Assembly: GCA_034509755.1 (NCBI GenBank) | Contig: CM067550.1 | Span: 15,927,001-15,991,000, forward strand | Source of the DNA: Anisodus tanguticus | Lineage: Eukaryota > Streptophyta > Magnoliopsida > Solanales > Solanaceae | Reading direction: 5' to 3' | DNA length: 64,000 nucleotides | Part shown: positions 10,978 to 22,502 of the stretch, piece after piece | How positions within the stretch are numbered: the first letter of the stretch is position 1 | How the letters are laid out: each line of letters opens with the position of its first letter | Notes under the pieces: model-generated | The model's input: the letters and a program-made list of their open reading frames with translations, nothing else | What the model was told of the DNA's origin: nothing | Database searches by the model: none | Position numbers and translations under genes: made by a program

Positions 10978-11691
10978 ATGGTTGAACAACCTAATTTTCA
11001 TCCTGCTCTTGCAGCTAACAACATCAAGAACTTCATTCTCATAACTCTTGAGATGGAAAGGGCCAATATTCATCTCGGGCAGAATTATTTAAGATTCATT
11101 GTCGTGTGTACAAAGTCATCGACCATATCATCCCTCCTAAATCAAAGCCCCTGGAACACCCTGATGTTTCTGATGAAGACCTTTGGTCCCGCTTAGATGT
11201 GGTTGTCTTACAATGGATCTACGGCACGATCTCGAATGACCTATTGCATACAATCATTGAAACCGACGCCACTGTCCGACAAATGTGGGAGCGCTTGGAA
11301 AGTATTTTTTTAGGAAAATAAGACACAACGTGCCTTGTACCTAGAAAATCAATTTAAGGACACTCAGCAAGATGATTTTCCAAAAGTTTCGGCTTATTGT
11401 CAGGAACTTAAGATGATTGCCAATCAACTATCCAACGTCGGTGCATTGGTCACTAATCAACGGTTGGTGATGCAACTTATTGTGGATTTGAATGAAACTT
11501 ATGACGGTGTCGCTATCATCCTCCAACAATGCATGCCATTGCCTCCATTCTATGAGGTCCGTTCGACACTCATCCTTGAAGAAACCCAAAAAACAAAGCG
11601 AGTCGCAGCTCATGCAATCACTGCCGACACCGTCCTTATCAATATTGGTGGCCCCTCCGCCAACAGCAGGGTCCCGTTTTCCTGTTCATAA
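10978..11691 (+). pseudogene. Copia gag of element C, frameshifted
   Basis: The ATG at 10978 begins MVEQPNFHPALAANNIKNF. A frameshift near 11070-11105 moves reading to KVIDHIIPPKSKPLEH, LWSRLDVVVLQWIYGTIS and TIIETDATVRQMWERLE. A second shift near 11310-11330 leads into YLENQFKDTQQDDFPKVSAY and MPLPPFYEVRSTLILEE. It is homologous throughout to the gag of element D, with no zinc knuckle visible. The product would be truncated after about 40 residues. Confidence 0.82.
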
Positions 11692-12062
11692 AATCGGTAA
11701 CTCGATGATCCGACACACGACCCGCTTTTATGAAATCACCACAAAGGGCAAAACTCCGATAAATCCTGCGACAATCGTGGCGGGAGCAGCAACCATGGTG
11801 GGAGGGGCCAGCCACTGCCGGTCGACAGCAACCCGTATCGGTAGTGATAGTAGCACCCTCCGATGTGGGCTACCTACCGCCATGGGCTACGTGGGCCCAG
11901 CCGGCTTGGGCTGCTCCACCTTGCCCATACCCGACAGCCTCTTAGGGCCCACCTCTGGCCCAACTGTCCCAGCCTGGCATCCTCAGCGCATGTCCACAGC
12001 AGGCATACAGTGCACATGTCTCTCCACTTTCCACCTACACCCCGACAGATATTGAGGCGCTT

Positions 12063-13310
12063 ATGAACACGATGTCCCTCAACATTCTAGACAACAATTG
12101 GTACATGGATACTAGCGCCACATCTCATATGAACGCATCCCAATGTACTCTTTCGTCTTATTTCAATACGAGCAATTTAAATCGTCATATTATTATTGGT
12201 AGTGGACACGACATTCCTATTCGAGATTGTGGACAATCATCCCTCTCCCCACCATACCCTCAATTAGCTTTAAAAAATGTCCTCCATGTCCCGACACTTA
12301 TCAAAAATCTAATCTGTGTGCATCATTTCACAATCGACAATAATGTTTCACTTGAATATGATCATTTTGGTTTTTTCTGTAAAGGACCTTATGACAGGGA
12401 TACGAATAATGAGATGTGATAGCACCGGGGACCTTTATCTACCACCACCGTCGGTCATCCAGCCTCATCTCTGACATCTCTTGCAGCCATTTCCTCCTCT
12501 TTATGACATAATAGATTAGGACATCCGGGAAACTCTGTTTTAAATTTCCTTCGCAAAAATAAATTTATCGATTGCAAACATGTATCTTATCCTCCTGTTT
12601 GTGAATCTTGTGTTTTTGAGAAACATGTCAAGTTACCATTTTATTCTTCATCTACATGTACTTTAATACCTTTTGATAAAATACACAGTGATTTATCGAC
12701 TTCTCATATTTTAAGCACAGTCGGGCATCGATACTATATGTTATTTTTAGATGATTATTCAAACTTCCTGTGGATGTTTCCCATTGGAAATAAATCCCAA
12801 GTATATTCTATTTTTTTTTCTTTCAGCGCTTTCATTAAGACACAATTTGAAAAGAATATAAATTGTTTGCAATGGGAGGAAATTCGATAATAATCAATTC
12901 AAACTTTTTTGCGCCAAAAATGGCCTTGTTTTTCGTTTATCCTGTCCCCACTCCTCTCCACAAAATGGCAAAACTAAATGAATAATTAGGACCATAAACA
13001 ACGTAGTTTGTGCCCTCCTTGCTCACGCCTCTATCCCATATCCTTTTTGCATTACGCTCTATCCATGGAAACCTATCTCATAAACAGTCTCCCCAATAAG
13101 TCTCTCAAACACAAGTCTCCCACTCAAGTTCTCTATCTTCGAGATCCTTCCTATAAGCATTTAAGAACTTTTGGATGTCTATGCTACCCCCTCCATCCCT
13201 CCACACAAATCAACAAGCTACAACCTAGGTCCAACCCATGCGTATTTTTGGGTTACCCCCTAATCATCATGGTTACAACCGTTACGACATGTCCAGCTGA
13301 AAAATAATCA
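12063..13310 (+). pseudogene. Protease and integrase region of element C
   Basis: The protease motif reads NNWYMDTSATSHM, so the usual DTG triad is DTS. The GAG-pre-integrase and integrase follow with many frame changes: DKIHSDLSTSHIL (first Asp, near 12690), LFLDDYSNFLWMFP (near 12750), a disrupted second Asp region (12860-12890), and PHSSPQNGKTK-like near 12950. The C-terminal segment 13008-13307 keeps FCITLSMETYLINSLPNK-like, LRTFGCLCYPLHPST and NPCVFLGYP. No continuous frame survives, so it is inactive. Confidence 0.78.
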
Positions 13311-13760
13311 TGTCTCTTCATGTTTGATGAGTCTCAATTTTCCTTTACCAAACTCAATTCCCCACCTCCGAATTTTTATGACTTCTTAAATGACGGTCTT
13401 AATCCCCTTCTAATTCATCACTTGAAAAATTAATCGCTACAATAACCGATGCCCGACCCACCTCCCTCTGTCTCTATCGGGTGGGACATCCAGCCCTGCA
13501 ACATACTCCTCGGAACAGCCACTCTCGGCTGCCCGAGGTCACTCCCTCCCCTCAAACAACTCCCCCGCCCTTTCCTCGCTATTCTGCTGCTCCCTCTCAA
13601 CCTGCAACTCTGCCCCAGCCGCTTCCCAATCCCTCCCCACCTCTCGCGGCACCCACACAGATGATGGAAACATGTGTTATGCACGACATTTCCAAACCCA
13701 AACGATAATTTAATATGTCAAATTCGGTTACCCCTTCACCTCTTCCTCACAACCCAAAAA
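13311..13760 (+). other. Pro-rich linker of element C
   Basis: It is a Cys/Pro/Ser-coding, C-rich stretch between integrase and RT with no domain. It corresponds to the linkers of B, D and E. Confidence 0.55.
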
Positions 13761-13791
13761 ATGCCTGTCCGATCCTAATTGGAAATCTGCC

Positions 13792-14732
13792 ATGATTGAT
13801 GAATATAATGCTCTTATTGAAAATAAGACATGGGAGCTAGTGCCTCGTCATCCTGATGCTAATGTTATTCGTTCTATGTGGATTCTTAGATATAAAAAGA
13901 AATCTGACGGTTCTTTTGAAAGGCACAAGGCCCGTCTTGTAGGTGATGGCAGGTCTCAATATATGGGCATGAATTGTGATGAAACTTTTAGCTAGGTGGT
14001 GAAACCGGCAACTGTTCGTACCGTTCTTAGTAGTGCTTTGTCTAAATCATGGCCGATTCATCAGCTGGATGTCAAAAATACCTTCTTGTATGGAGACCTT
14101 TATGAGACTGTGTATATGCATCAACCTTTGGGATTCAGGAATCCAGTCCATCCAGATTATGTGTGTCATTTGAAGAAATCACTTTATGGACTGAAACAGG
14201 CTCCTCGTGCGTGGTACCAACGGTTTGCTGACTTTGTATCCTCTATCGGTTTTTCACATAGCAAATCCGATCACTCACTTTTCATCTATAGCAAGGGTAA
14301 TGACATGATATACATTCTGTTATTTGCTGATGACATCATCCTAACTACATCTTCTGATGCACTTCACCGATCCATTATGTCTCTCCTTGCCTCTAAGTTT
14401 GCTATGAAGGATTTGGGCCCCTAAGCTATTTTTTGGGCATTTATGTTACAAGACATGCATGTGGCTTATTTCTTTGTCAAAATAAGTACGTTGAAGATAT
14501 CCTTGACCGAGTAGGCATGACATCTTGCAAACCGGTTCACACACCGGTGGACACCAATTCCAAAATCAGTGCATCTTCGGGTTCTCTGTACGCTGATCCG
14601 ACTCACTATCACGGTTTAGTAGGAGCATTGCAGTATCTCACTTTTACGAGATCAGATATATCCTATGCAGTGCAGCAAATATGCTTACATATGCATAACC
14701 CGACGGATGAACATATGAATGCCCTCAAATGA
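13792..14732 (+). pseudogene. Reverse transcriptase of element C
   Basis: The RT opens with IDEYNALIENKTWELVPRHP and FERHKARLVGDGRSQ, then TAG at 13993-13995 interrupts ETFSxVVKPATVRT. The long frame 13996-14424 has LDVKNTFLYGDLYETVYMHQ, SLYGLKQAPRAWYQRF and the catalytic box LLFADDIILT. YVDD is changed to FADD, but both Asp residues remain. A short frameshift at GPL (about 14424) leads to 14433-14732 with GMTSCKPVHTPVDTNSK and ALQYLTFTRSDISYAVQQ. A stop at 14732 separates it from RNase H. Confidence 0.88.
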
Positions 14733-15286
14733 ATTTTGCAATATGTACAAGGTACTCTTCATTTGGCTTACACCTGTACAAATCCTCACTCTCCGACCTC
14801 ACCTCTTATTCTGATGCTGACTGGGGTGGATGTACTGACACTCATCGATCCACGTCGGGTTACTGTGTGTTCCTCGGAGATAACTTGCTTTCTTGGTCTT
14901 CTAAAAGACAACCTACTCTGTCTCGATCCAGTGCTGAATCCGAGTACCGAGGTGTGACGAATGTTGTCTCTGAGTCTTGTTGGATATGCAACCTTCTCCT
15001 GAAAGTTCACTGCCCCATCCATAAGGCTATATTGGTCTATTGTGATAATGTAAGTGCGATATTTATTTCCGGCAATCCCGTTCAACATCAGCGCACTAAA
15101 CACATTGAAATGGATATTCACTTTGTACGTGAGAAAGTTGCTTGTGGACAAGTTCGTGTTCTTCATGTTCCTTCCCGCTATCAGATTGTTGACATATTTA
15201 CTAAAGGCCTTCCACGCACACTCTTTGATGATTTCTGAGCTAGTCTCAGCGTACGAGAACCTCCCGCTTTTACTGCGGGTGTATGA
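14733..15286 (+). pseudogene. RNase H of element C
   Basis: The frame through 15238 carries SDADWGGCTDTHRSTSGY, SRSSAESEYRGVTNV, YCDNVSAIFISGNPVQH and KHIEMDIHFVREKVA, all RNase H landmarks of plant copia pol. An early stop ends it at DIFTKGLPRTLFDDF (element B reads on EDFKDSLSVR). The polypurine tract ACTGCGGGTGTA (15272-15283) follows and abuts the 3' LTR. Confidence 0.87.
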
Positions 15287-15476
15287 TAGAATATTTCTAG
15301 AATATCTTTGTACATCTCCTATATTAGGTAAAATTGTAGTCCAATTACAATTAGGAAGTGTAGTCCAATTGTAATTAGGAAGATTAGTTACCTAATTTGT
15401 AAAAGAGTAAAATAATTATGTAACACTATATATTGTACATAATAATCAATGAAAAGCAGGGAAAGATATTCCTTTA
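15284..15476 (+). repeat. 3' LTR of element C
   Basis: It is 193 bp and matches the 5' LTR, with an extra duplicated unit near 15330-15375. The target duplication GTAAG follows. Confidence 0.9.
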
Positions 15477-15916
15477 GTAAGATTTCCTATTTCCAAAGTC
15501 AATGGAATGAACCAATTTATGCTCTCAAGTCTCTTTCTTTCACGTTGGGAAAATTCAATTCCATGAAATTAGGCATTAAATATCATAAGCAAACGGAAGT
15601 AGTAATAACAAATCCTAACATTTTTTCTTCGTCACAACCCATTTGTGAGTCAACGAATATACAGAGTTCTTAACCCCCATGCCTTTGTGTTCTTCCTCCC
15701 AAAGGTTCACTAGCATCCCTTTCACAAATTTGCGCCATAAAAGTATAGTACTAGTTGCATATTTCAACCTCTTTCTACAGCTTGAAAATTGCCATATGCC
15801 ACGTTAATGTTTTAGGATGTGTTTAGTAGGGTGATGAAGGCATATTCCAGATTTAAAGTCTACGGACTCCTATATCAACTTCAAGTTATACTACAAAATA
15901 ATTAATTTTATTTTTT

Positions 15917-16073
15917 CAAATTATTTTTATTAAGTGTTAAGTGAACAAATCCCAATGCTTATTTAATTAGTGTTATTTTAGTAAAATTATCTATTTTTAC
16001 TTAAAAGTTAATATATTCTTAAGAGGTGTGTAAATGGCTAAGTGAATACCTTTTCTGATACGGAGGGAGTAAT
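15917..16073 (+). mobile_element. Half of a Stowaway-type MITE
   Basis: The end ACGGAGGGAGTAATAT and the preceding AAGTGTTAAGTGAACAAATC and TATTTAATTAG match the right half of the MITE at 16467-16693. The left terminal repeat is missing. Confidence 0.6.
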
Positions 16074-16466
16074 ATCTATGTATCTGTTAAAGCAGTATGA
16101 AACTATTTTTTGCTCAAAAGTAAAAGAAGTCATTTTCCCTTTAAAATGTTATTTTCGTACAAATATATTTTCTCCGTTCACTTTTACATATTCATTTTTG
16201 ACTTTGCACCCCCCTAAGTTTTAATAAATGAAATATATATTTTACCATAATACTCATATTAATTGATCTATAATCTCAATATATTTGGAAAATAATTTGA
16301 AAATGAGTAATTAACATTAATGGTAAAACAAGAAAGAAAAAGTTAGTATTTCTCTCCATATGCTAAAGTAGTGATTAGTATAATAGACAAGTAAAAGCTA
16401 AAGGATGGAGTAGAATTACAACCAAAGCCACTACCGGAGTACTATTTTTTTTTAAAAGAATGGTAT

Positions 16467-16693
16467 TATTCCCTCCGTATAAAAAAGAGTGTTCACTTAA
16501 CTTTTATTTTTTGGAACAAAAAGAGTATCCACTCATCAAATTAAGAAACAATTGACTTTAAAATTTCAAACTTTCTTATTAAGTGTTAGATGATCAAATC
16601 CAATACCTATTTAATTAGGGGCATTTATTAATATTTTTTTAAGATGTGTGCAAATAGCTAAGTGGACACTCTTTTTTATCCGGAGAGAGTAAT
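16467..16693. mobile_element. Stowaway-type MITE in NRT2 promoter region
   Basis: Terminal inverted repeats are CCCTCCGTATAAAAAAGAGT on the left and, read in reverse complement, CTCTCCGGATAAAAAAGAGT on the right, with TA at both edges. The length is about 227 bp and there is no coding sequence. It ends about 50 bp upstream of the NRT2 TATA box. Copy 3 of the duplicated segment lacks it at the corresponding place (22460-22480), so it inserted after the duplication. Confidence 0.82.
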
Positions 16694-16741
16694 ACTAATA
16701 ATATTTCCACCATAACAAACACCTCCCACAGACGTTGGCAC

Positions 16742-16748
16742 TATAAAT
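16742..16748 (+). promoter_or_regulatory. TATA box of NRT2
   Basis: TATAAAT lies 166 bp upstream of the ATG in the context GGCACTATAAATGC. The same context is kept upstream of the NRT2 pseudogene (23812-23822), which supports a real core promoter inherited by both copies. Confidence 0.7.
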
Positions 16749-16913
16749 GCAAGAAAAGGGTCCTACTGATTGCATACTTGTCAAGGTAAAGGAGCAATCA
16801 CAAGTATGATATTGAATCCATAGAAAAGAAAAATAACAAAGACTATTAAGAGTTGTTTCTTCTTACTCTTCTTGAAGCTTTATTTCCTTTTGATTTTCAC
16901 ATTTCCAACCACT

Positions 16914-19053
16914 ATGGAAAACATGGAGTTGGAATGTAAATCTGCTCACAAAAGTTTTGCTATGCCAGTTGATTCAGAACATAAGGCCACTGAATTCAGA
17001 GTGTTCTCTGTTTCAGCACCTCACATGAGAGCATTTCATCTTTCTTGGATTTCCTTCTTTGCTTGTTTCGTTTCCACATTTGCTGCACCACCTCTCCTCC
17101 CTATCATCCGCAACAATCTTGATCTTACAGCTACAGACATTGGAAATGCAGGAATTGCAGCAGTTTCGGGTGCAGTTTTCGCGAGAATTGCAATGGGAAC
17201 AGCATGTGACTTGTTCGGTCCACGTCTTGCTTCCTCTGCACTTACTCTCTTAACTGCACCAGCTGTTTTCTTAACTGCAATCGCCAACTCAGCGATTTCG
17301 TTCCTTTTAGTTCGTTTCTTCACGGGGTTTTCGTTAGCCACTTTTGTTTCGACACAATTCTGGATGAGCTCCATGTTCTCTGCTAAGGTCGTTGGCACGG
17401 CTAATGGCGTAGCTGGAGGCTGGGGTAATCTTGGTGGTGGAGCTACACAGTTAATTATGCCTTTGGTTTTTTCGCTGATACATAAAATTGGTGCAACTCA
17501 GTTTACCGCTTGGAGAATCGCGTTTTTTATACCTGCCTTGTTTCAGGCTTTATCAGCATATGCTATTTTCTTTTTAGGACAAGATATGCCTGATGGGAAT
17601 TACGCGAAACTCCATAAATCCGGCGAAAAGCATAAAGATAATATGTCGGATATTTTATATCACGCGATTACGAATTATAGAGGGTGGATCTTGGCATTGA
17701 CTTATGGCTATTGTTTTGGTGTTGAACTTACCGTGGACAACATAATTGCACAGTATTTTTTTGACAGGTTCGATGTGAATCTTCACACGGCTGGAATTAT
17801 TGCAGCTAGTTTCGGTTTAGCAAACTTATTTTCCAGGCCTGGAGGAGGGGTGTTGTCGGATATCGTGGCGAAACGGTTCGGTATGAGGGGAAGGCTTTGG
17901 GCACTATGGATTGTGCAGACGTTAGGAGGCTTGCTTTGTGTACTTTTAGGGAAAGTAGAGTCTTTAAGTGGTTCTATTGTTGTGATGCTTGTGTTTTCAG
18001 TGTTTTGTCAAGCTGCCTGCGGACTCACTTTCGGGGTTGTTCCATTTGTTTCAAGAAGGTATGCTTTCTACCTGATTTTCGTATTATTAGAGTATAATTT
18101 TACCTAAACTTGACAAAGGGGCTGGTCCTGTCTAGGACCGACCCCTTAACCTTTGATTCCTAAATGCCTCAAGGCTAGGGCTGAGGCTTGTTCTCTTTTA
18201 AGGGGACCGATCTCAAGTCGCGCTTTTCCTTGGTGTGGGGTAGGGGAATCGATTCAAGATCTCACCCTGACCTCTAAGGTGGGCAAATCAAAGGGTACAG
18301 TTCTAACTCACAAGGTACTAGAAACAATATATAAAAGAATTTAATTTTATATAAAATTAAAAAAAATTACACTATCAGGTCAACTAAAATATAACTAAAG
18401 GAAATTGTGCCTAATAAGTGGTCGGCGCGATTCAAGACCAACCCCTTATCCTTATAGTCCTCGCCTCGAGGCTGGAACCGGGCATAGTTCTCTTTTAACT
18501 CGTTCCAATGGCTATAATAAGTCGAATTAGTTACCTAGCAAGTAAGTCCAGCTACCTACTCCAACAGGTTAATTTACATAAAAAATGTTTATATTGTCAA
18601 TGCATATAACTTAAATCTGATAAATAGAATATTTTGTCACTCGTTTAAAATCTAATCCTAGTCTTTTTTTGCTCAAATAGATCATTGGGCATAATTTCGG
18701 GGATGACAGGAGCAGGTGGAAATGTCGGAGCAGTGCTAACACAAGTCATTTTCTTTAGAGGAACAAGATATTCGACAGAAACAGGAATTACATACATGGG
18801 AATCATGATTATATGTTGCACTCTCCCCATTTTGTTTATATACTTCCCACAATGGGGTGGAATGTTTTATGGTCCGTCATCTAAAGGCTTGACAGAGGAA
18901 GATTACTACATGAAAGAGTGGAATTTAACTGACAAGGAGAATGGTTTTCACCAGGCAAGCATGAAATTTGCTGGTAATAGTAGAAGTGAAAGAGGTAAAA
19001 AAAATGGATCCGCACCAACACCTATAGATGGAACTCCAAACATAATCGTTTGA
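16914..19053 (+). CDS. NRT2: High-affinity nitrate transporter NRT2 (two exons)
   Basis: This NRT2/NNP-family MFS carrier would import nitrate with protons at the plasma membrane, normally with the partner NAR2/NRT3. The coding sequence joins 16914-18058 and 18681-19053 (505 residues). The splice sites are GT at 18059 and AG at 18679-18680, and the joined codon is Arg 382 (SRR-SLG). About 12 hydrophobic segments are visible. The MFS motif is G95xxxD99xxGPR104; NNP signatures are NGVAGGWGNLGGG (164-176) and TGAGGNVG (391-398). Arg 91 and Arg 308 sit where nitrate-binding arginines are expected in transmembrane helices 2 and 8. The ATG at 16914 is chosen because MENMELE is conserved in the pseudogene copy. 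The N-terminus looks shorter than the roughly 530-residue family norm. No stop or frameshift was seen. The gene appears functional; expression is not shown. Confidence 0.95.
18059..18680 (+). other. NRT2: NRT2 intron
   Basis: The 622-bp GT-AG intron is AT-rich at its ends. It holds two diverged direct copies of a C/G-richer stretch, at about 18120-18205 (GACCGACCCCTTAACCTTT ... TTCTCTTTTAA) and 18430-18502 (GACCAACCCCTTATCCTTA ... TTCTCTTTTAA). Their origin is unknown; they may be a degraded small repeat. Confidence 0.85.
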
Positions 19054-19799
19054 TTTCAAGCATGTTGTCACTCGTATTGTATTTTGTTACTTTTGTATTA
19101 TATTGTATTGTATTGTTGAGAGTTGCACAAATTTCTGTTAAAGCTTAGTTCCCATTGTAAAGAACTATAGTTGGAGGTGTTATTTTACTTCTTCTTGAGT
19201 TTGCATAATGTAATTGCTTTGTTTCTGTGAGTATATGTACCGTATAAATTGCTTCTGCTATATTTTGACAACAATTACGAAAATCAGAGGCATCATTATA
19301 TATTTTGCATATTTCACAATTCATGTCATTCCTGAGCAATGTAATAGCATCATCTAGTTCTCCAAGGGTTAGTTGAGCAACACAAATTTAAACTAACACA
19401 GGGTTAGTGGCTTGGATATATCACATGCTTCTTGAAGAATTGAAATTGCTTGGTTCAATTCATGTGTATGCTTATTTTTTTGGCTAAAAATAGTGAACTT
19501 TCACTCAAATTTTTACATACTTGGTCCCGAAAGTACACAAGTGGAATAAAGTCATTCCCATCTAAAGAAGAAATAAAAAGAATACCGTTGAAACTCTATT
19601 ATTTTTTACTAAAATTTCTTATTTGGCTAAAAAATAATGAATTTCTAGTTTAGTTTTTTTACATGTAAGGTTCGAGAAAAGAAGAAATACATAATTGGAA
19701 GAAATAACAACTATTGCTTCTAAAGAAAAAGACACAAATTTTGGATATAATATCAACTGCATATTAGGAGAAAATAAGAAGCAATATACAATTGAAAAA
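19054..19799. other. NRT2 3' flank, no gene
   Basis: AT-rich sequence with TATTGTATTGTATTG runs just after the stop that could serve in 3' end formation. No other feature is supported. Confidence 0.45.
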
Positions 19800-20299
19800 C
19801 TAAAAAGTAAATAAATCAATTTTAAGGAAGAAAAACTAAAAGATCTGATTCCACCTAAGGAGTATTCTTGATATTGAAAAGAAAATGAATAATGAGTATA
19901 GCAAAAATATTAATGAGGTTAGGAATCTAATAACTCAGTTTGTTGCCTGAACTTTCTATTTGTTGATGAGTGTTGGAATTTTTACATTGTAATCCCTTCC
20001 AAATTTTTCCTTCCCCTATCCCCTTTAAATAAAAAACAAATTGAAAAAATAATATCAATGAGGATAAAATGGTCATATACAAACTGTACAAAGAAAAATC
20101 AAAAGGGAATCTCTTACCCAGTCAGAAGATTAATATTCCCTTGGATTCAATTTGTGCTTTCCCATTTCCAAAGTCAACAGAACGTACCAATTAATGCTCT
20201 CAAAGTCTCTTTCTTTCACGTAGGAATCAAAAATCCAATTCCATGACAATTCGGCATTAAATATCATAAAGTAAACTGAAGTAGTAATAACAAATCAGG

Positions 20300-20583
20300 A
20301 TACTCTCTCCATTCAATAATAAGTGATGTTTTTAACCTTAAGATTAACTCCTAAAAAAATTATGAATATTTTTACTAATTTATTCTTAATTAATGTTCGA
20401 AAAAAAAATATTTAATGATTCTTAATTATGTAAATAAGCATAATTTTGAAAGAATAAGATCAATTTCTTTTTGAAATCTTAAACCACCACTTATTTTATT
20501 TTATTTTAAAATAAAATAAAAAACTTAAAATACCATTTATTAAAAAACTTAAAATACCATTTATTATGGAATAGAGGGAGTAA
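20300..20583. mobile_element. Stowaway-type MITE
   Basis: The left end is TACTCTCTCCATTCAATAAT. The right end in reverse complement is TACTCCCTCTATTCCATAAT. It interrupts the duplicated segment exactly where copy 2 reads AACAAATCCTAACA. A 24-26-bp unit around AACTTAAAATACCATTTATT is tandemly doubled near its right end. Confidence 0.75.
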
Positions 20584-20911
20584 TATTTTTTAACCCTCGT
20601 CCTCGCTAAACACAAGTTGTGAGTCAACGAATATACAGAGTTCTTAACCCCTATGCCTTTATTTTCTTCCTCCCAAAGGTTCACAAGCATCCCTTTCATA
20701 AATTTGCGCCATAAAAGTACAGTACAAGTTGCATATTTTGACCTCTTTCTATTGGCTGATTTCTCCCAAGTTGAAACAAATACAGCTTGAAATATGCAAT
20801 ATGCTACGTCAATGTTTTAGGATGTGTTTAGTAGGGTGGACCGACACAAATTTAAGATTTAAAATTTAAGTATTTCTATATTTACTTCAGGTTAATCTTA
20901 TGATAATTATT

Positions 20912-22199
20912 GGATCCACTAATGAAAAAAAGGATCTGGTCTTTCACTATCAATTCCTTTCATTTTCGATTCGGTGTGATGAGCCCAATCCTGTTGGACG
21001 TATCTCTCTTAACCGGTCTTGAACTTGAATTGGATAGACCGAAGTTTTTCTTCCCTATCCGATAAGTCTTTTACAGACTCGACTCTTTCAAATCCTCTCA
21101 ACATCGCTTCTTCAAATTCAAGTTCCGCTTGCTGCTTTTCATTTTGATAGGAGTAGGTGCTTGCCGCTCGCTCGTTGTCTACTAAATGAGTCTTCACTGC
21201 CCGCCCGACCCCTATCTTTAATCTTAAGTAAAGTGAAGTCAAATCAATGAAGTGAACATCCCAACCTCTTTGCTTGAAGCTTTGCCAGGAAGCTTCTACT
21301 TGTTGAAGCTTTGTTTCCCCAATTTAGAAGTGCGCAGGTTTGGAACCCTATATAAGGGGCTAGCGCGCAATGGCTTTCTCTGAGAAATTCTTAATATATA
21401 TATCGGATTTGGGCAAAAGTTTTTGGAGTTATTTACCTTTTTGCTATTATTTTCTTGTTTCAAATAATGTAAAGTCAAAGAATCTTTATGAGTCCCTTTT
21501 CATTTACTCATTGTTGTCTTACGTGAAATACACTTTATACCACATTGGTGGTGAAAATTCTCTTTTGTCCTGAATTTTTTATCTTATTTGAATTCTACAT
21601 CATAATTAACTTCAAAAAGGTTTTCTATGTATAAAAGATTTCTTTGGTGGAAAAGATCTCTTCCATATTTGACTAATCCTTTCTTGGAGGAATTTTTTTT
21701 GACATCTATAAATTCAAGACCTTCTTTCACAACTATAATATAGAAAAGTATCTACAATGTAGTCTTTAGAGAGTTTTGCTTAAGCCATTATTATTTCTTT
21801 TCATTATTTAGAGTTAATTGCCAATATTTATTTCCCCCTTTATTAGCGACATTTACTTTTCAAACGTTGAGAAACATTTCAGATCTGACCTTTAATTTCC
21901 ATCTACCTACTTAAACAAGTTCAGAGGTCTCTTCTCAATACACCAAAAAATCTTCTTCTCCTTTTTTTCTAGGCAAATCAATTTGTGCAAACTCCAAACT
22001 TCCAACCACTAGTTCAAGTGTTTGGAAGTGTTATAATATCCTGGGAAACGATTGGACTAAACGACTTGCATCGTGGTCAATCCGAAATCGCATTCAAGAC
22101 AATGGCTTGCCACGACGCATCGTTCATTCAATAAGTTTTTTTCTATTTTACTTGTTCTTGATCAATATTATTTTGATTTTAACTAACAACAATAATTAA
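20912..22199. other. Stretch unique to copy 3, unassigned
   Basis: This part is absent from copies 1 and 2. At 21009-21242 the minus strand is open for 77 codons (VGRAVKTHLVDNERAASTYS near its start, then a Glu-rich part), with base composition richer in G+C than the surroundings. I do not recognise the protein. An organelle-derived insert is one possibility. The rest (21390-22199) is AT-rich without gene signals. Confidence 0.35.
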
Positions 22200-22502
22200 A
22201 TTCATGTGAACCTATAACTTAGCATCTGGATCTGCCCTTGATGGTGGAAGTCATTTTTCCAGACTGAAAAATGAAGTATTTTCTAACAAGTCTTCTTGTT
22301 CAAAAATGTTTTCTTATATTTAGTTGAGAGAACTAAATATTGACAATAATATCTAAGTACTAGTTAAAGCAATAATATGAAATTAAATTTTTGCTCTTAA
22401 AAAATGTTTTTCTGTAAAAATGTATTTTGAGAATAAAAAACACCATAAAATGACTACTACTATTTTTTTTAAAATAATAATATTTCCACCATACCAAACA
22501 CC

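Larger units (their letters stand above)
10673..15476 (+). mobile_element. Full-length copia retrotransposon C
   Basis: The element is 4804 bp. LTRs at 10673-10843 and 15284-15476 both start TGATAGAATATTTCTAGAAT and end ATTCCTTTA. Flanks are GTGAG (10668-10672) and GTAAG (15477-15481); copy 1 of the segment has CTTTGTAAG at the matching place, so the target duplication was GTAAG with one later change. The 3' LTR is about 22 bp longer because of an internal duplication of a TAGTCCAATTxxAATTAGGA unit. Gag and pol are present in order but heavily broken. Its family is the same as element D. Confidence 0.92.
10500..16700 (+). repeat. NRT2-upstream segmental duplication, copy 2
   Basis: The uninterrupted parts (10500-10672, 15477-16200 and onward to the NRT2 promoter) align with copies 1 and 3. 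Element C and MITE sequences interrupt it. This copy is contiguous with the intact NRT2 gene, so the duplicated unit is best described as the far-upstream region of that gene. Confidence 0.75.

Noticed and set aside
16872..16913. Upstream extension of the NRT2 frame from a TTG codon
   Set aside because: The first ATG in good context is 16914 and is conserved in the pseudogene copy; plant nuclear genes rarely use TTG.
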